A stretch of DNA of 64,000 nucleotides, from positions 2,418,001 to 2,482,000 of the forward strand of contig CBDCSR010000003.1 of assembly GCA_965221785.1 (NCBI GenBank), read 5' to 3'. The notes below the pieces were generated by a model. That model searched no databases, had not been told where the DNA came from, and saw only the letters and a program-made list of their open reading frames with translations. This document shows, one piece after another, positions 8,867 to 17,901 of this stretch. The translations under genes and the position numbers were made by a program. The first letter of the stretch is position 1, and each line of letters begins with the position of its first letter. This DNA is from BD2-11 sp965221785 (GTDB taxonomy: Bacteria; Gemmatimonadota; Gemmatimonadetes; Longimicrobiales; Gaopeijiaceae).

Positions 8867-9253
8867 TCAGGGAAGCAGCGCGATGGCGTCGATTTCGACG
8901 CTCACGTTCCTGGGCAGCGCGCCCGCCTGCACGGTCGAGCGGGCGGGACGGTGGTCGCCGAAGTGCTCGGCGTAGACTTCGTTCATGGCGGCGAACTCGC
9001 CCATGTCCGCGAGGAAGACGGTTGTCTTGACGACGGTGGCAAGCGACGCCCCGGAAGCCTCCAGCACGGCTGCCAGGTTGCGCAGCACCTGGTGCGTCTG
9101 CTCCTGGATGTCACCCCTCAGCAACTCGCCCGTTGACGGGACCAGCGGGATCTGCCCGGAGGCGAAGAGAAGCCCTCGCGCGGCGATCGCCTGGGAATAG
9201 GGACCAATGGCCCTTGGGGCGCTGTCCGTGTGCACGACCGTTGTTTCGCTCAT
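8867..9253 (-). CDS. ridA: RidA family reactive-imine deaminase
   Basis: A 128-residue protein matching the RidA/YjgF/UK114 family along its whole length: AIGPYSQAI near the N-terminus, LLFASGQIPL, VVKTTVFLADM, and the signature RSTVQAGALPRNVSVEIDAIA with the substrate-binding arginine. RidA hydrolyses enamine/imine intermediates such as 2-aminoacrylate that PLP enzymes release. Its ATG overlaps the stop of the upstream D-threonine-aldolase-like gene (ATGA), which fits a detoxifying partner for that enzyme. Confidence 0.9.
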   Translation of the reverse strand: MSETTVVHTDSAPRAIGPYSQAIAARGLLFASGQIPLVPSTGELLRGDIQEQTHQVLRNLAAVLEASGASLATVVKTTVFLADMGEFAAMNEVYAEHFGDHRPARSTVQAGALPRNVSVEIDAIALLP

Positions 9254-10386
9254 TGGGTGTCAGACTCCGTGGCTGAGTTGTTCCGGAACGCGACCCGTCC
9301 TCTTCCCTCGATGGGCCAGGTTTCCCAGTGCTCTCCTTCGTGCGCGATGACGCGATCCTGCAGGTTCACCGAGACACAGACGTGGTTGGGCAGCAGCCGC
9401 ACCAGCTCTCCCACCCGCGGACGCCAGTCCGTGCCCGCGATGTCCAGCACGCCGTGCTCTTCCGACAGGGCGACCACCCGCACCTCCGGACGCCCGGCCA
9501 GGGCGGCGTATCCGACGCCTGCGGTGTCGTGCAGCTCCTTTGAGAGCGCCTTGGAGCCCGCGTCGACCACCGCCCGTCCCGGGACTGCGGTGCTCACCAC
9601 CGTGGCGAGAATCGAGTAGGCGCACTCGCGGTGACGAGCCACGCCCATGCCGGTCATGTCGAGGTCGTTGTAGATGACCGTGCCGGCCCGCACCTCGGTC
9701 AGACGGGGAAGCAGGTGACTGTGCCAGAGGGTGGGGCTTGAGCCGCCGCTGACGACCTCCGGCGCGAAGCCGGCCCCGTCAAGCGTCGCACAGCAGGACT
9801 CGAGCCGGTCCGCAAGCGCGCCGATCGCCCGCTCCTGCTCGGACACATGCGTGCGGATGTGCCCCGGATAGAACATGATGCCCCTGTATTCCAGGCTCTC
9901 CGCGTCGCGGGCGAGTGCCGCCAGCAGGGCGGCATCCCGCGCTGTCTGCACCCCTGTCCGTCCCAGCCCCACATCCACTTCGACCAGGACACCGACCGTC
10001 CTTCCCGCCGCTCGCGCGGCCTCCGCCAGGCCGCGAAGCGCCACCTCCGAATCCAGGGCCACGGTCAGCGCGACCCGCTCCGGCAGGGCCATCAGGCGTT
10101 CCAGCTTCCTCTTTCCGAGGGGAGGATAGGCGAGCAGCAGGTCATCGCAGACCCGAGCCATGACTTCCGCCTCGTGCGGCGTGGCCACGGTGAGCCCCCG
10201 CGCGCCGGCTTCCAACTGGATGCGGGCGAGCGCGAGGCTCTTGTGGGTCTTGATGTGCGGGCGCCAGGCGATCCCGTGGCGCCTCGCGTAGGCGGCGATC
10301 CTGGCGGCGTTGGCGCGCGCCTTCGCCAGGTCGACGAGGGCGACGGGGGTCTCCGCGTCCACGAGACCGGTGGCGATCCCGTTCAC
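9250..10386 (-). CDS. D-threonine aldolase / D-serine dehydratase-like PLP enzyme (DSD1 family)
   Basis: A 378-residue fold-type III PLP enzyme. The N-terminal alanine-racemase-like barrel carries the PLP lysine in RPHIKTHKS. The C-terminal domain has SEEHG and LPNHVC, the His and Cys that bind Zn/Mn in D-serine dehydratase and D-threonine aldolase. VSGGSSPT and EVRAGTVIYNDLDM match the phosphate- and ring-binding regions. It starts at GTG 10386, overlapping the tlpA stop (GTGA), and ends overlapping ridA (ATGA). Whether the activity is aldolase or dehydratase cannot be told from sequence. The adjacent ridA favours a reaction that releases an enamine, that is, D-serine/D-threonine dehydration. 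Confidence 0.82.
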   Translation of the reverse strand: MNGIATGLVDAETPVALVDLAKARANAARIAAYARRHGIAWRPHIKTHKSLALARIQLEAGARGLTVATPHEAEVMARVCDDLLLAYPPLGKRKLERLMALPERVALTVALDSEVALRGLAEAARAAGRTVGVLVEVDVGLGRTGVQTARDAALLAALARDAESLEYRGIMFYPGHIRTHVSEQERAIGALADRLESCCATLDGAGFAPEVVSGGSSPTLWHSHLLPRLTEVRAGTVIYNDLDMTGMGVARHRECAYSILATVVSTAVPGRAVVDAGSKALSKELHDTAGVGYAALAGRPEVRVVALSEEHGVLDIAGTDWRPRVGELVRLLPNHVCVSVNLQDRVIAHEGEHWETWPIEGRGRVAFRNNSATESDTQ

Positions 10387-10931
10387 CCGAGGGCCGCCTC
10401 CAGGGCGTTGAAGAACTCCCGGTCTTCCTCGGACACCGGACCGATGCGCACGAAGCGGATCGTTCCTTCCCGGTCGACCAGGTAGGTGGCCGGGAGACCG
10501 ACGGCGCGGAACGCGTCCATCGAACGCATCTGCGGATCGTGCAGGATCGTGTAGGTCACGCCGTACTCGCCGGCGAACTCGCGCACCACATCCTCGAACC
10601 CGGCGTCGTCGACGGAGATGCCGACGATCTCGAAGCCCCGCTCGCGATGCTCGTCGTAGAGCGACTGCAGGAAGGGCGTCTCGAACCTGCAGGGCGCGCA
10701 CCAGGTGGCCCACAGGTTGACCAGCAGGACCTGGCCGCGCAGGTCGGAGAGCGCGATCGCCTCACCGTCCAGGGTGGCCGCCTGTACCTCGGGCACCGGG
10801 TCCCCCGCAACCGGGGGTCCATCGACCGGCGCGCACGCCGTGCAGAGCCAGAGGATGGCCAGGGCTGCGCGAATTGGACCGGGGCCCGGTCCTGTCGGGC
10901 TGAACCATCGTATGAGAGAACTGATGTCCAT
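10383..10931 (-). CDS. TlpA/ResA-like thiol-disulfide oxidoreductase, lipoprotein
   Basis: A 182-residue protein with a signal and lipobox (ILWLCTAC) followed by a thioredoxin fold of the TlpA/ResA type: LRGQVLLVNLWATWCAPCRFETPFL with the redox pair Cys-Ala-Pro-Cys, and VGLPATYLVDREGTI with the cis-Pro. It should act on the outer face of the membrane, reducing disulfides or assisting cytochrome maturation; the partner is unknown. ATG 10931 is chosen because the signal peptide begins there; the frame is open upstream to 11,024. It is the first gene of a three-gene overlapping set. Confidence 0.83.
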   Translation of the reverse strand: MDISSLIRWFSPTGPGPGPIRAALAILWLCTACAPVDGPPVAGDPVPEVQAATLDGEAIALSDLRGQVLLVNLWATWCAPCRFETPFLQSLYDEHRERGFEIVGISVDDAGFEDVVREFAGEYGVTYTILHDPQMRSMDAFRAVGLPATYLVDREGTIRFVRIGPVSEEDREFFNALEAALG

Positions 10932-11158
10932 GCTCCTGGTTCGCGGGGAGGTGCATAGCGCGGTCACGGGCGCGGGCCGTAAGTTCAACTTCCGTCCCCG
11001 CAACCGCAACGATGCCGGAGTCAATGCCGCCGGCCACGCCCGCGAGCGCGCGCGGACCTTACCCCCGAGCCCCGTGTACTGACGCCATCAATCCGCTACG
11101 CTCGCCCACGCTTCCAGTCAGCATCCGGCTGCGCGACGACATACGCCAAGGTCAGGCC

Positions 11159-14100
11159 ATGACATCCTCCTCCTCGTCCGCCGTCCGCCGGAGCCTGTGC
11201 GCCGGGGTCCTGCCGGCCGTCGCCGCACTGACGGTCCTGCTCCTGCCCGCACCGATCGAAGCTCAGTATTTCGGGCGAAACAAGGTGCAGTACGACTCCT
11301 TCGATTTCAGGGTCATGAAGACCCCCCACTTCGACATCCACTACTACGACGAGGCTGCAGTCGCCATCGAGGACGCCGCCCGCATGTCCGAGCGCTGGTA
11401 CGAGCGGCTGGCTCGCACCTTCCAGCACGAGTTCGAGCGGCCCAAGCCTGTCATCCTGTACGCCGACCATCCCGACTTCCAGCAGACCAACACCCTCTCG
11501 GGCTTCATCAGCGAGGGGACCGGCGGTGTGACCGAGTCGCTGAAGAATCGCGTCATCATGCCGCTGGCGGGCACCTATTACGACACCGACCACGTGCTCG
11601 GCCACGAGCTGGTGCACGCCTTCCAGTACAACATCGCCCAGTCGCGGAGCGGGGGCGGGCTGCGCGGCATGGCGCAGTTGCCGCTGTGGGTGGTGGAGGG
11701 GATGGCCGAATACCTCTCGGTCGGCCGCGAGGACCCTCTTACGGGCATGTGGCTGCGGGACGCCCTGCTGCGCGACGACGTGCCGACCCTCGAACAGATG
11801 ACCCGGGAACGACGCTTCTTCCCGTACCGCTTCGGCCAGGCGTTCTGGACCTATGTCGGTGGCACCTATGGCGATGAGGCCGTAACCGAGCTGTACCGCC
11901 GCTCGCTCCAGGTGGGGTGGGAGAACGCCATCGTGAGCGTGCTGGGAAAGACGCAGGACTCCGTGTCGGCGGACTGGCACCGGGCGATCGAGAGCGAGTA
12001 CCGGCCGCTGATGGCCGGCCGCCTGGCACCGGGCGAAGTGGGCGCCCTGCTGCTCGCTCCTTCCACGGGGGCGGGCAGCCAGAACGTGGCGCCCTCGGTC
12101 AGCCCCGACGGCCGCTACGTGGCCTTCATCTCGGAGCGGGACCTCTTCTCGGTCGACCTGTTCATGGCCGATGCGCGCACCGGGAGAATCATCCGCAGAC
12201 TGTCGAGCGCCGCGTCGGACGCGCACATGGACGCGCTCCGCTTCCTCGACTCCTCGGGTTCCTGGTCTCCGGACGGGAACCTGTTCGCCTTCGTGGCGAT
12301 CGCGGACGGAGACAACCAGCTCGTCATCGTGGATGTCGACAACTCGGACGTCGAGCAGCGCATCGAGGTCGAGAGTGCCAACATCGGGGCCATCTCCAAC
12401 CCCGCCTGGTCTCCGGACGGCGGTTCGATCGTGTTCGCGGGACAGTCGGGGGGCATCTCCGACCTGTTCATGATCGACATCGAGACGGAAGAGATCACCC
12501 GCCTCACCAACGACAAGCACGGGGACATGCAGCCGGCGTTCTCACCCGACGGCTCCCTGCTCGCCTTCGTCTCCGACCGGGGACCCGAAACGGACTTCAC
12601 CGATCTGGTTTTCAGCCGCCCGCGCATCGCGCTTCTCGACATGGAGACCCGCGAGGTCCGTACCCTCGACCTGTTCGAGAACGTCAAGCACCTCAACCCC
12701 CAGTTCACTCCGGACGGCCGGGGCCTCTACTTCATCTCCGACCAGGACGGCTTCAGCGACGTCTACCGCGTGAATCTTCCCACCGGCGAGATCTATCGCG
12801 TAACCAACATCGCAACCGCGGTCAGCGGGATCACTAGCGGTTCGCCGGCCATGAGCGTCGCCTCCGAAACCGGCACCCTGGTGTTCTCGGTCTTCGATGA
12901 ATTCGAGTTTCACATCTACTCGCTCTCCTCGCAGGAAGCGGGCGCCGCCCAGGAACTGGCGCGCGAGGGGACGGAAGTTCCCGAAGGCCGTCTGATTCCG
13001 CCGGCGGAGCCGCTCGTGCGCAGCCGGGTCGCGAACTACCTGGCCGATCCGCTCACCGGACTGCCTCCCACGGGGACCTACCTCTCCGAAGAGGCATCCA
13101 CCTACGACCCCGGCCTGAAGCTCGACTACGTGGGTCAGCCCATGATCGGCATCGGAGCCGGCGACATCTACGGCAACAACCTGCAGGGCGGAGCCGCGGC
13201 GTTCTTCAGCGACATGCTCGGGGACCGCAGTCTGGGGGTCGCCGTCCAGGCCCAGGGCACCTTCAAGGATGTGGGCGGACAGTTCCTCTACCAGAACATG
13301 AAGCGGCGCTGGAACTGGGGCGTCTCCGGGGGACGAATACCCATTCAGCTGCTTTGGGCGAGCTTCGAACGTTCGCCGAACGGCATGCCCGCCTATCGGG
13401 CCCTGCGGGAGCGGATCTTCATCGACTCCGCGATCGGAATGCTGGCGTACCCCTTCTCCACCACGCAGCGGATCGAAAGCCGCTTCGGCGTTACCCGCTA
13501 TTCCTTCGACCTTGAAGAGGAGTACCTCTTCTTCGACCCGCTCGGGCGGCTGATGGATCGCCGCGTCCGCGAGCTTGAGTCCTCGCAGCTGCCGCTCAAC
13601 ATGGTGCACGCGTCGATCGCGCTGGTGGGCGACAACTCCTATTCCGCCTTCACTTCGCCGGTGCGCGGTTCCAGGTACCGCTTCGAGTACGAGAACACCG
13701 TGGGCACCGCGGACTTCCATACCCTGATCGCCGACTATCGCCGCTACTTCAATCCCATGCGAGAGCTCACCATTGCCTTCAGGGGGATGCACTACGGGCG
13801 CTACGGGATCACCGCCGCCGAGACGCAGACCGGCCTGCGCCAGATCTTCCTGGGGTACGAGAGCCTCATCCGCGGATACGCGAGAGAGAGTTTCGACTTC
13901 ACGGGCTGCGTGCAGGTGGAGACCTGCATGGAATCGGAGCGCTACCGGCAGCTGTTCGGCCAGCGCATCCAGGTGTTCAACTTCGAATTCCGGATTCCGG
14001 TCACCGGCGTAAGCCAGTTCGGCCTGCTCAACCTGCCCTTCCTCCCCATCGAGCTGGTTACCTTCGCCGATGTGGGGCTGGCGTGGGACGACTTCGGGAC

Positions 14101-14275
14101 TGTGGATCTGCGCTTTGACAGAAGGACGACGGATCGCGTTCCGGTCTTCAGCACCGGCGTCTCGGCGCGGGCCAACCTGCTCGGGTTCCTGATTCTGGAG
14201 AGCTACTACGCCTATCCCTTCCAGCGGCCCGACAAGGGCTGGCACTGGGGCTTTACCCTGGCGCCGGGCTGGTAG
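11159..14275 (+). CDS. Zn-metallopeptidase / TolB propeller / outer-membrane barrel fusion protein
   Basis: A 1038-residue secreted protein with three parts. Residues 1-36 are a signal peptide ending IEAQ. Residues about 45-290 are a peptidase-MA-like domain with the zinc motif HELVH at 149-153 and a downstream VVEGMAEYLS glutamate. About 300-620 is a TolB/PD40 propeller with repeated WSPDG, FSPDG and FTPDG blades. About 660-1038 is a BamA/TamA-type beta barrel, rich in alternating aromatic strands and ending in FTLAPGW with a terminal aromatic residue, as expected for BAM recognition. This places the peptidase and propeller on an outer-membrane barrel. It stands alone, convergent with the mla operon. 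Confidence 0.83.
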   Translation: MTSSSSSAVRRSLCAGVLPAVAALTVLLLPAPIEAQYFGRNKVQYDSFDFRVMKTPHFDIHYYDEAAVAIEDAARMSERWYERLARTFQHEFERPKPVILYADHPDFQQTNTLSGFISEGTGGVTESLKNRVIMPLAGTYYDTDHVLGHELVHAFQYNIAQSRSGGGLRGMAQLPLWVVEGMAEYLSVGREDPLTGMWLRDALLRDDVPTLEQMTRERRFFPYRFGQAFWTYVGGTYGDEAVTELYRRSLQVGWENAIVSVLGKTQDSVSADWHRAIESEYRPLMAGRLAPGEVGALLLAPSTGAGSQNVAPSVSPDGRYVAFISERDLFSVDLFMADARTGRIIRRLSSAASDAHMDALRFLDSSGSWSPDGNLFAFVAIADGDNQLVIVDVDNSDVEQRIEVESANIGAISNPAWSPDGGSIVFAGQSGGISDLFMIDIETEEITRLTNDKHGDMQPAFSPDGSLLAFVSDRGPETDFTDLVFSRPRIALLDMETREVRTLDLFENVKHLNPQFTPDGRGLYFISDQDGFSDVYRVNLPTGEIYRVTNIATAVSGITSGSPAMSVASETGTLVFSVFDEFEFHIYSLSSQEAGAAQELAREGTEVPEGRLIPPAEPLVRSRVANYLADPLTGLPPTGTYLSEEASTYDPGLKLDYVGQPMIGIGAGDIYGNNLQGGAAAFFSDMLGDRSLGVAVQAQGTFKDVGGQFLYQNMKRRWNWGVSGGRIPIQLLWASFERSPNGMPAYRALRERIFIDSAIGMLAYPFSTTQRIESRFGVTRYSFDLEEEYLFFDPLGRLMDRRVRELESSQLPLNMVHASIALVGDNSYSAFTSPVRGSRYRFEYENTVGTADFHTLIADYRRYFNPMRELTIAFRGMHYGRYGITAAETQTGLRQIFLGYESLIRGYARESFDFTGCVQVETCMESERYRQLFGQRIQVFNFEFRIPVTGVSQFGLLNLPFLPIELVTFADVGLAWDDFGTVDLRFDRRTTDRVPVFSTGVSARANLLGFLILESYYAYPFQRPDKGWHWGFTLAPGW

Positions 14276-14296
14276 GCGAAGGGAACCCTCAGGCGG

Positions 14297-15253
14297 TCAG
14301 AAGATCGAGAGGCTGATGTACCTCCCGGGATTCTCCCGGATGTCGTCCAGCAGCAGCTGGAGACTTGACGCAGCCGCGGTCAGGTTGACGTAGAGCGAGT
14401 CGTCACGGGACAGCCTTCCCAGGGTACCCTCGCCCTGCTCCATGCGCCCGAGGATTGCGCGCAGATCGGCAATCGCCGGCTCGAGGACCTCGAGATTCCG
14501 GTTGGCGGCCGAGAGCGCGGAATCCGCCCGCATGGCGGCGCTCTCGAGCGCGGGGGCCGTTGACGACGTCGTGCTGCTCACCGAGCGCGCGGCTTCGTTG
14601 ATCGACTCGACCAGCTGGGCGATCTCGTTCCGCTGCTCGCGAGCGATCTCGGCAAAGTCCGTGAGCAGGGATTCCAGCTCCTGCGCGCTCGTCTGAAACG
14701 ACGCCACCGTGGGCTCGTTCAGGAGGTCCGCAACCCGCTGGATCATGTCTTCGGCATCGTCGCCGACGTCCGATACGATGCCGAAGACGTCGGAGCTCAC
14801 CGTCCCCTGAAGGATGTCGCCGCCCTCCGCCATGACGGGCGAGCTTCCGGGCAGGATCTCCACGGTGCGACCTCCCATCAGCCCGATGCCCACCAGCCGC
14901 ACCTGGGAGTCGCCGGGAATCTCGTATTCCCCTTCGATCTCGAGTTCGATGCTCACCCCCGCGGGCGCCATCACGAAGCTCATCACACGCCCGATGTTGA
15001 CGCCACGCATCTGCACGGGATCGGATCTCCGCAGCCCGCCCGCGTTCTCCACCACGGCCATGACCGAGTAGCGTCCCCGGAACATGGACGGGTCGGTCAG
15101 CATGAAGAGGGCGACCAGCGTGGCCAGCACTCCGGCGACGATGAAGATCCCGACGCGCGCCTCGCTCATGAGCGCCCGCGGCGGGACGGCCTGCTGGAGC
15201 TCCGCGTCCGAGGGTCCGGAACTCGTCCGGTAGTCCGTTTCCGCTTCGTTCAT
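14297..15253 (-). CDS. mlaD: MlaD-like MCE-domain phospholipid-binding protein
   Basis: A 318-residue protein with one N-terminal transmembrane helix (VGIFIVAGVLATLVALFML, about 33-51), one MCE domain (about 60-150: NAGGLRRSDPVQMRGVNIGRV and GIGLMGGRTVEI), then a long helical region rich in Ala/Glu and polar residues. MCE proteins form the periplasmic ring that carries phospholipids between inner and outer membranes. The start overlaps the mlaF stop (ATGA). No soluble MlaC-like or MlaB-like gene is seen in the neighbourhood. Confidence 0.87.
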   Translation of the reverse strand: MNEAETDYRTSSGPSDAELQQAVPPRALMSEARVGIFIVAGVLATLVALFMLTDPSMFRGRYSVMAVVENAGGLRRSDPVQMRGVNIGRVMSFVMAPAGVSIELEIEGEYEIPGDSQVRLVGIGLMGGRTVEILPGSSPVMAEGGDILQGTVSSDVFGIVSDVGDDAEDMIQRVADLLNEPTVASFQTSAQELESLLTDFAEIAREQRNEIAQLVESINEAARSVSSTTSSTAPALESAAMRADSALSAANRNLEVLEPAIADLRAILGRMEQGEGTLGRLSRDDSLYVNLTAAASSLQLLLDDIRENPGRYISLSIF

Positions 15254-16032
15254 GTCGTTGCCACCAGGTCTACCGCCGCCTCGGCAGCGGTTCTGTCCAC
15301 GAATGCTCTCACGATCGGATCACCGCTTGCCCGGAAGGCTGTGGGGCTGCCGAGGAACCGCAGCCGCCCGCCCTCCAGCATCGCCACCCGGTTGCACATC
15401 TCCAGCCCTCCCTCGATGTCGTGGGTCACGATGACCGAAGTCACGTCCAGTTCGCGGGAGAGACGCCGGATCTGACGCTGCACTCCCGCGGTGTTGACCG
15501 GATCCAGCCCGGTGGTCGGTTCATCCCAGAGGAGGATGTCCGGCCCTCCCACGATGGCGCGCGCGATCCCCACCCGCTTCTTCATCCCTCCGGAAAGCTC
15601 GGCGGGCAGTTTGGTCATCACCTCGCGCGGGTCCAGGAGAACCCGTTCCAGCGCCTCCCACACCAGTCGCGCGATGCGCATGCTGTCCATTGCGCGAAGG
15701 CGCCTGACCGGGAGTCCCGTCTCCACGTTCTCGAAGACGTTCAGGGAGTCGAAGAGCGCCGCATGCTGAAACACGTACCCGACCTTGTCGCGGATGCGCC
15801 TCAAGTCCCTGTCATCTCCGAAGAACACCGATTTGCCTTCCACCTCCACGTCGCCGCGGTCGGGCACGATGAGGCCGATGGTGGTCTTGAGCAGAACGCT
15901 CTTGCCGGCGCCCGAGGCGCCGAAGAGGCCGAACATCTCTCCTGAGAAGATGTCCAGGTCGATGCCTTCCAGCACGGGAAGGTCGAACGCCTTGTGGACT
16001 CCGCGATACCGGATGACCGGGCGAGTCTGCAT
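15250..16032 (-). CDS. mlaF: MlaF-like ABC transporter ATPase
   Basis: A 260-residue ABC ATPase: Walker A GASGAGKS (about residue 40), Q-loop YVFQHAALFDS, signature LSGGMKKR, Walker B ILLWDEPTTGLDP and switch histidine VTHD. LSGGMKKRVGIARAI is typical of the Mla/Ttg2A group. ATG 16032 is preferred over GTG 16035 because AGGA lies 4 bases upstream. It lies 6 bp after mlaE and overlaps mlaD, so the three genes form one operon powering lipid movement. Confidence 0.9.
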   Translation of the reverse strand: MQTRPVIRYRGVHKAFDLPVLEGIDLDIFSGEMFGLFGASGAGKSVLLKTTIGLIVPDRGDVEVEGKSVFFGDDRDLRRIRDKVGYVFQHAALFDSLNVFENVETGLPVRRLRAMDSMRIARLVWEALERVLLDPREVMTKLPAELSGGMKKRVGIARAIVGGPDILLWDEPTTGLDPVNTAGVQRQIRRLSRELDVTSVIVTHDIEGGLEMCNRVAMLEGGRLRFLGSPTAFRASGDPIVRAFVDRTAAEAAVDLVATT

Positions 16033-16038
16033 CACGTC

Positions 16039-16845
16039 CTAGTCGAGCAGGAGGGGTGGGAAGAGGGCATCCATGATCAGAACCGCCAGCGTCATGAACA
16101 TGACCGCCTGCGTCGTCGTCTTGCCGACTCCTTCGGCTCCTCCCTCCGTCCTCAGTCCCATGTGGATGGCGACCACGGGGATGGTGAAGCCGAAGACCAG
16201 CGCCTTCGTGAGCGAGTAGAAGAGATCCCAGGACTGCCAGTAGAGACGAGCCCCGTACAGGAAGCTGTTGGGCCCGAGCCCGACGGTGAGCTGGGCCGAG
16301 ATCATGCCCGCCAGGATTCCCACCAGATTCGCGATCGCGACCAGGACAGGGACCACGACGATGCCCGCGACCACCCTGGGAGCGGCCAGGATCGACACCG
16401 GATCCCGCCCCACGCTGTAGAAGGCGTCGATCTGTTCGGAGACTTTCATGGTCCCGAGTTCCGCGGTAATGCGGGCACCTACCCGCCCGACCAGGACGAT
16501 CGCCGTCAGGACCGGTCCCATCTCCAGGACCACGGACTCGGTGACGATGCTGCCCAGCACGTACAGGGGGATGGCCCCGGTGAACTGGTAGCCGCCCTGC
16601 TGGCTGGTGACGATGCCGGCGAGCACGGCCGTCAGGACCACGATGGGGATGCTCTGCACGCCCATCACGTACATCTGACGCAGGATCGATCGCGGCGAGA
16701 CCCGGAGGCCGACCAGCGCAACGACAATGTCGCGCAGCAGGATCGCGATCTCGCCGGAGTGCTGCAGCACGGTGCGGCCGGCGCGCGCCACCTGCGCCAG
16801 TCCGCGCTCGACTCGGGAGGACGGGGCCTCGGAGGATCCGGGCAT
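16039..16845 (-). CDS. mlaE: MlaE-like ABC transporter permease
   Basis: A 268-residue permease of the MlaE family: an N-terminal amphipathic region, then five or so hydrophobic segments with the family stretch SQQGGYQFT...GSIVTESVVLEMGPVLTAIVLVGRVGARITAELGTMKVSEQ and the C-terminal GGAEGVGKTTTQAV. It forms the inner-membrane channel of the MlaFEDB complex. ATG 16845 gives the usual family length; the frame is open to 16,941. First gene of the mlaE-mlaF-mlaD operon. Confidence 0.9.
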   Translation of the reverse strand: MPGSSEAPSSRVERGLAQVARAGRTVLQHSGEIAILLRDIVVALVGLRVSPRSILRQMYVMGVQSIPIVVLTAVLAGIVTSQQGGYQFTGAIPLYVLGSIVTESVVLEMGPVLTAIVLVGRVGARITAELGTMKVSEQIDAFYSVGRDPVSILAAPRVVAGIVVVPVLVAIANLVGILAGMISAQLTVGLGPNSFLYGARLYWQSWDLFYSLTKALVFGFTIPVVAIHMGLRTEGGAEGVGKTTTQAVMFMTLAVLIMDALFPPLLLD

Positions 16846-16996
16846 TGCTTCGGAGGGCTTTCCAAACTTTGGGAGGATACATGCCCGCGGGCATTCCGCA
16901 GCCTGTAAAGCGTGCGCAGCATCCATGGGCGTGGAAAGCATCTACGATTGCGCAGCCGATGGCAAGGGATCGGGGACGCGCACAAGCGCTTCCGGC

Positions 16997-17710
16997 CTAT
17001 GCGCCGGATGCTGCGACGTCGTCCGCGCGGCGGGTCACCTCGTTGAGCAGGGACTCGAGCCGATGCCGGTCCTCGCGGTCGGAGTCGCAGTCCGGCCCCT
17101 CGCCTGTGTGACGGTCGACTTCGAAGCGACGTACGCACACGCGGATCCGGGCGAATGGCTTGGGGATGGTCATCCGGTCCCAGGAGTCGAGGCGCCAATG
17201 GCGGTCCGAGGCGAGGCCCATCGCCAGGATGGGGGCGCCGGACATGCGCGCGAGTACGAGAACCCCGCGCTTGAGGAGTCGCGCGGGGCCCCGGGGGCCG
17301 TCCGGAACCAGGATCGGAGAAGAACCGTAGCGTCGGACAACCGTGCGAAGCGCCCACATCGCCTCCCGCCCGCCCGCACTCGACGAACCGCGAACGATGC
17401 GCGCGCCCCATCTCCGCATGATGCGCGCCACCAGTTCCCCGTCGCCTGACCCGCTGGTGAGGGCGGTGACGTCCACGCCCTTCCCCCGAGCCATGCCTGC
17501 GCCCGTGAAATACGCTCCGGGGATGACGCGGTCGTGCCAGAAGGCGAGGATGGCGGGCGGTCCCCCCGCGAAGAGCGCGTTCAGGTGCTCGCGGCCCTCG
17601 GCGACCTCGATGCGCCAGGTGCGGCCAAGGGCCTCAACCAACCAGCCCAGCAATGTGGTGGCGAGGGCCGTCCGCCCGCGCTTGAGCCGCGTTGCGATGT
17701 CGGCACGCAT
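16997..17710 (-). CDS. Lysophospholipid acyltransferase-like protein (DUF374 family)
   Basis: A 237-residue protein of the DUF374/LPLAT group. AILAFWHDRVIPG holds the HxxxxxD-like acyltransferase motif as FWHDR, SGSGDGELVARIMRRWGARIVRGSSS matches the conserved middle, and LVPDGPRGPA is the family's DGPRGP motif. It probably acylates a lipid A-like or lysophospholipid acceptor at the inner membrane. ATG 17710 is preceded by GGAGGAAG at good spacing. About 150 bp separate it from mlaE, so a common envelope-lipid role is possible. Confidence 0.83.
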   Translation of the reverse strand: MRADIATRLKRGRTALATTLLGWLVEALGRTWRIEVAEGREHLNALFAGGPPAILAFWHDRVIPGAYFTGAGMARGKGVDVTALTSGSGDGELVARIMRRWGARIVRGSSSAGGREAMWALRTVVRRYGSSPILVPDGPRGPARLLKRGVLVLARMSGAPILAMGLASDRHWRLDSWDRMTIPKPFARIRVCVRRFEVDRHTGEGPDCDSDREDRHRLESLLNEVTRRADDVAASGA

Positions 17711-17737
17711 GCGGCGCTTCCTCCGTCCGTGCGTGAG

Positions 17738-17821
17738 TGCCGGGAGTGGGACTCGAACCCACACGCCCCAACGGGCAAAGGTTTTTGAGACCTTCGCGTC
17801 TACCTGTTCCGCCATCCCGGC
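17738..17821 (-). tRNA. tRNA-Leu (anticodon CAA)
   Basis: Minus-strand 84-nt tRNA. The acceptor stem is GCCGGGA/TCCCGGC with discriminator A, the anticodon stem is AAGGT/ACCTT around loop CTCAAAA giving anticodon CAA, there is a long class II variable arm, and the T loop is TTCGAGT. CCA is not encoded. Its first 14 bases lie inside a 17-bp direct repeat that recurs at 30,559, so it is the integration site of the adjacent island. Confidence 0.93.
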
Positions 17822-17824
17822 AGG
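17808..17824 (+). repeat. Left attachment repeat (attL core)
   Basis: The 17-bp sequence TCCGCCATCCCGGCAGG covers the 5' terminal 14 bases of tRNA-Leu (on the other strand) plus three bases beyond. It is identical to the copy at 30,559-30,575 in the same orientation. Confidence 0.75.
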
Positions 17825-17853
17825 ATGTTCCCAGTGGTAATCTGGCTGAAACC

Positions 17854-17870
17854 ATTGAACTTACGCGATT
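17854..17870 (+). repeat. Subterminal direct repeat, left copy
   Basis: ATTGAACTTACGCGATT, 29 bp inside the left att core, matches ATTGAACTTACGTGATT near the right end at 16 of 17 positions in the same orientation. It could be a recombinase arm site or part of a longer, eroded terminal repeat. Confidence 0.55.
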
Positions 17871-17901
17871 GCGTGGTCGGGTTCCAGCCAATTGGGTCCC
17901 G

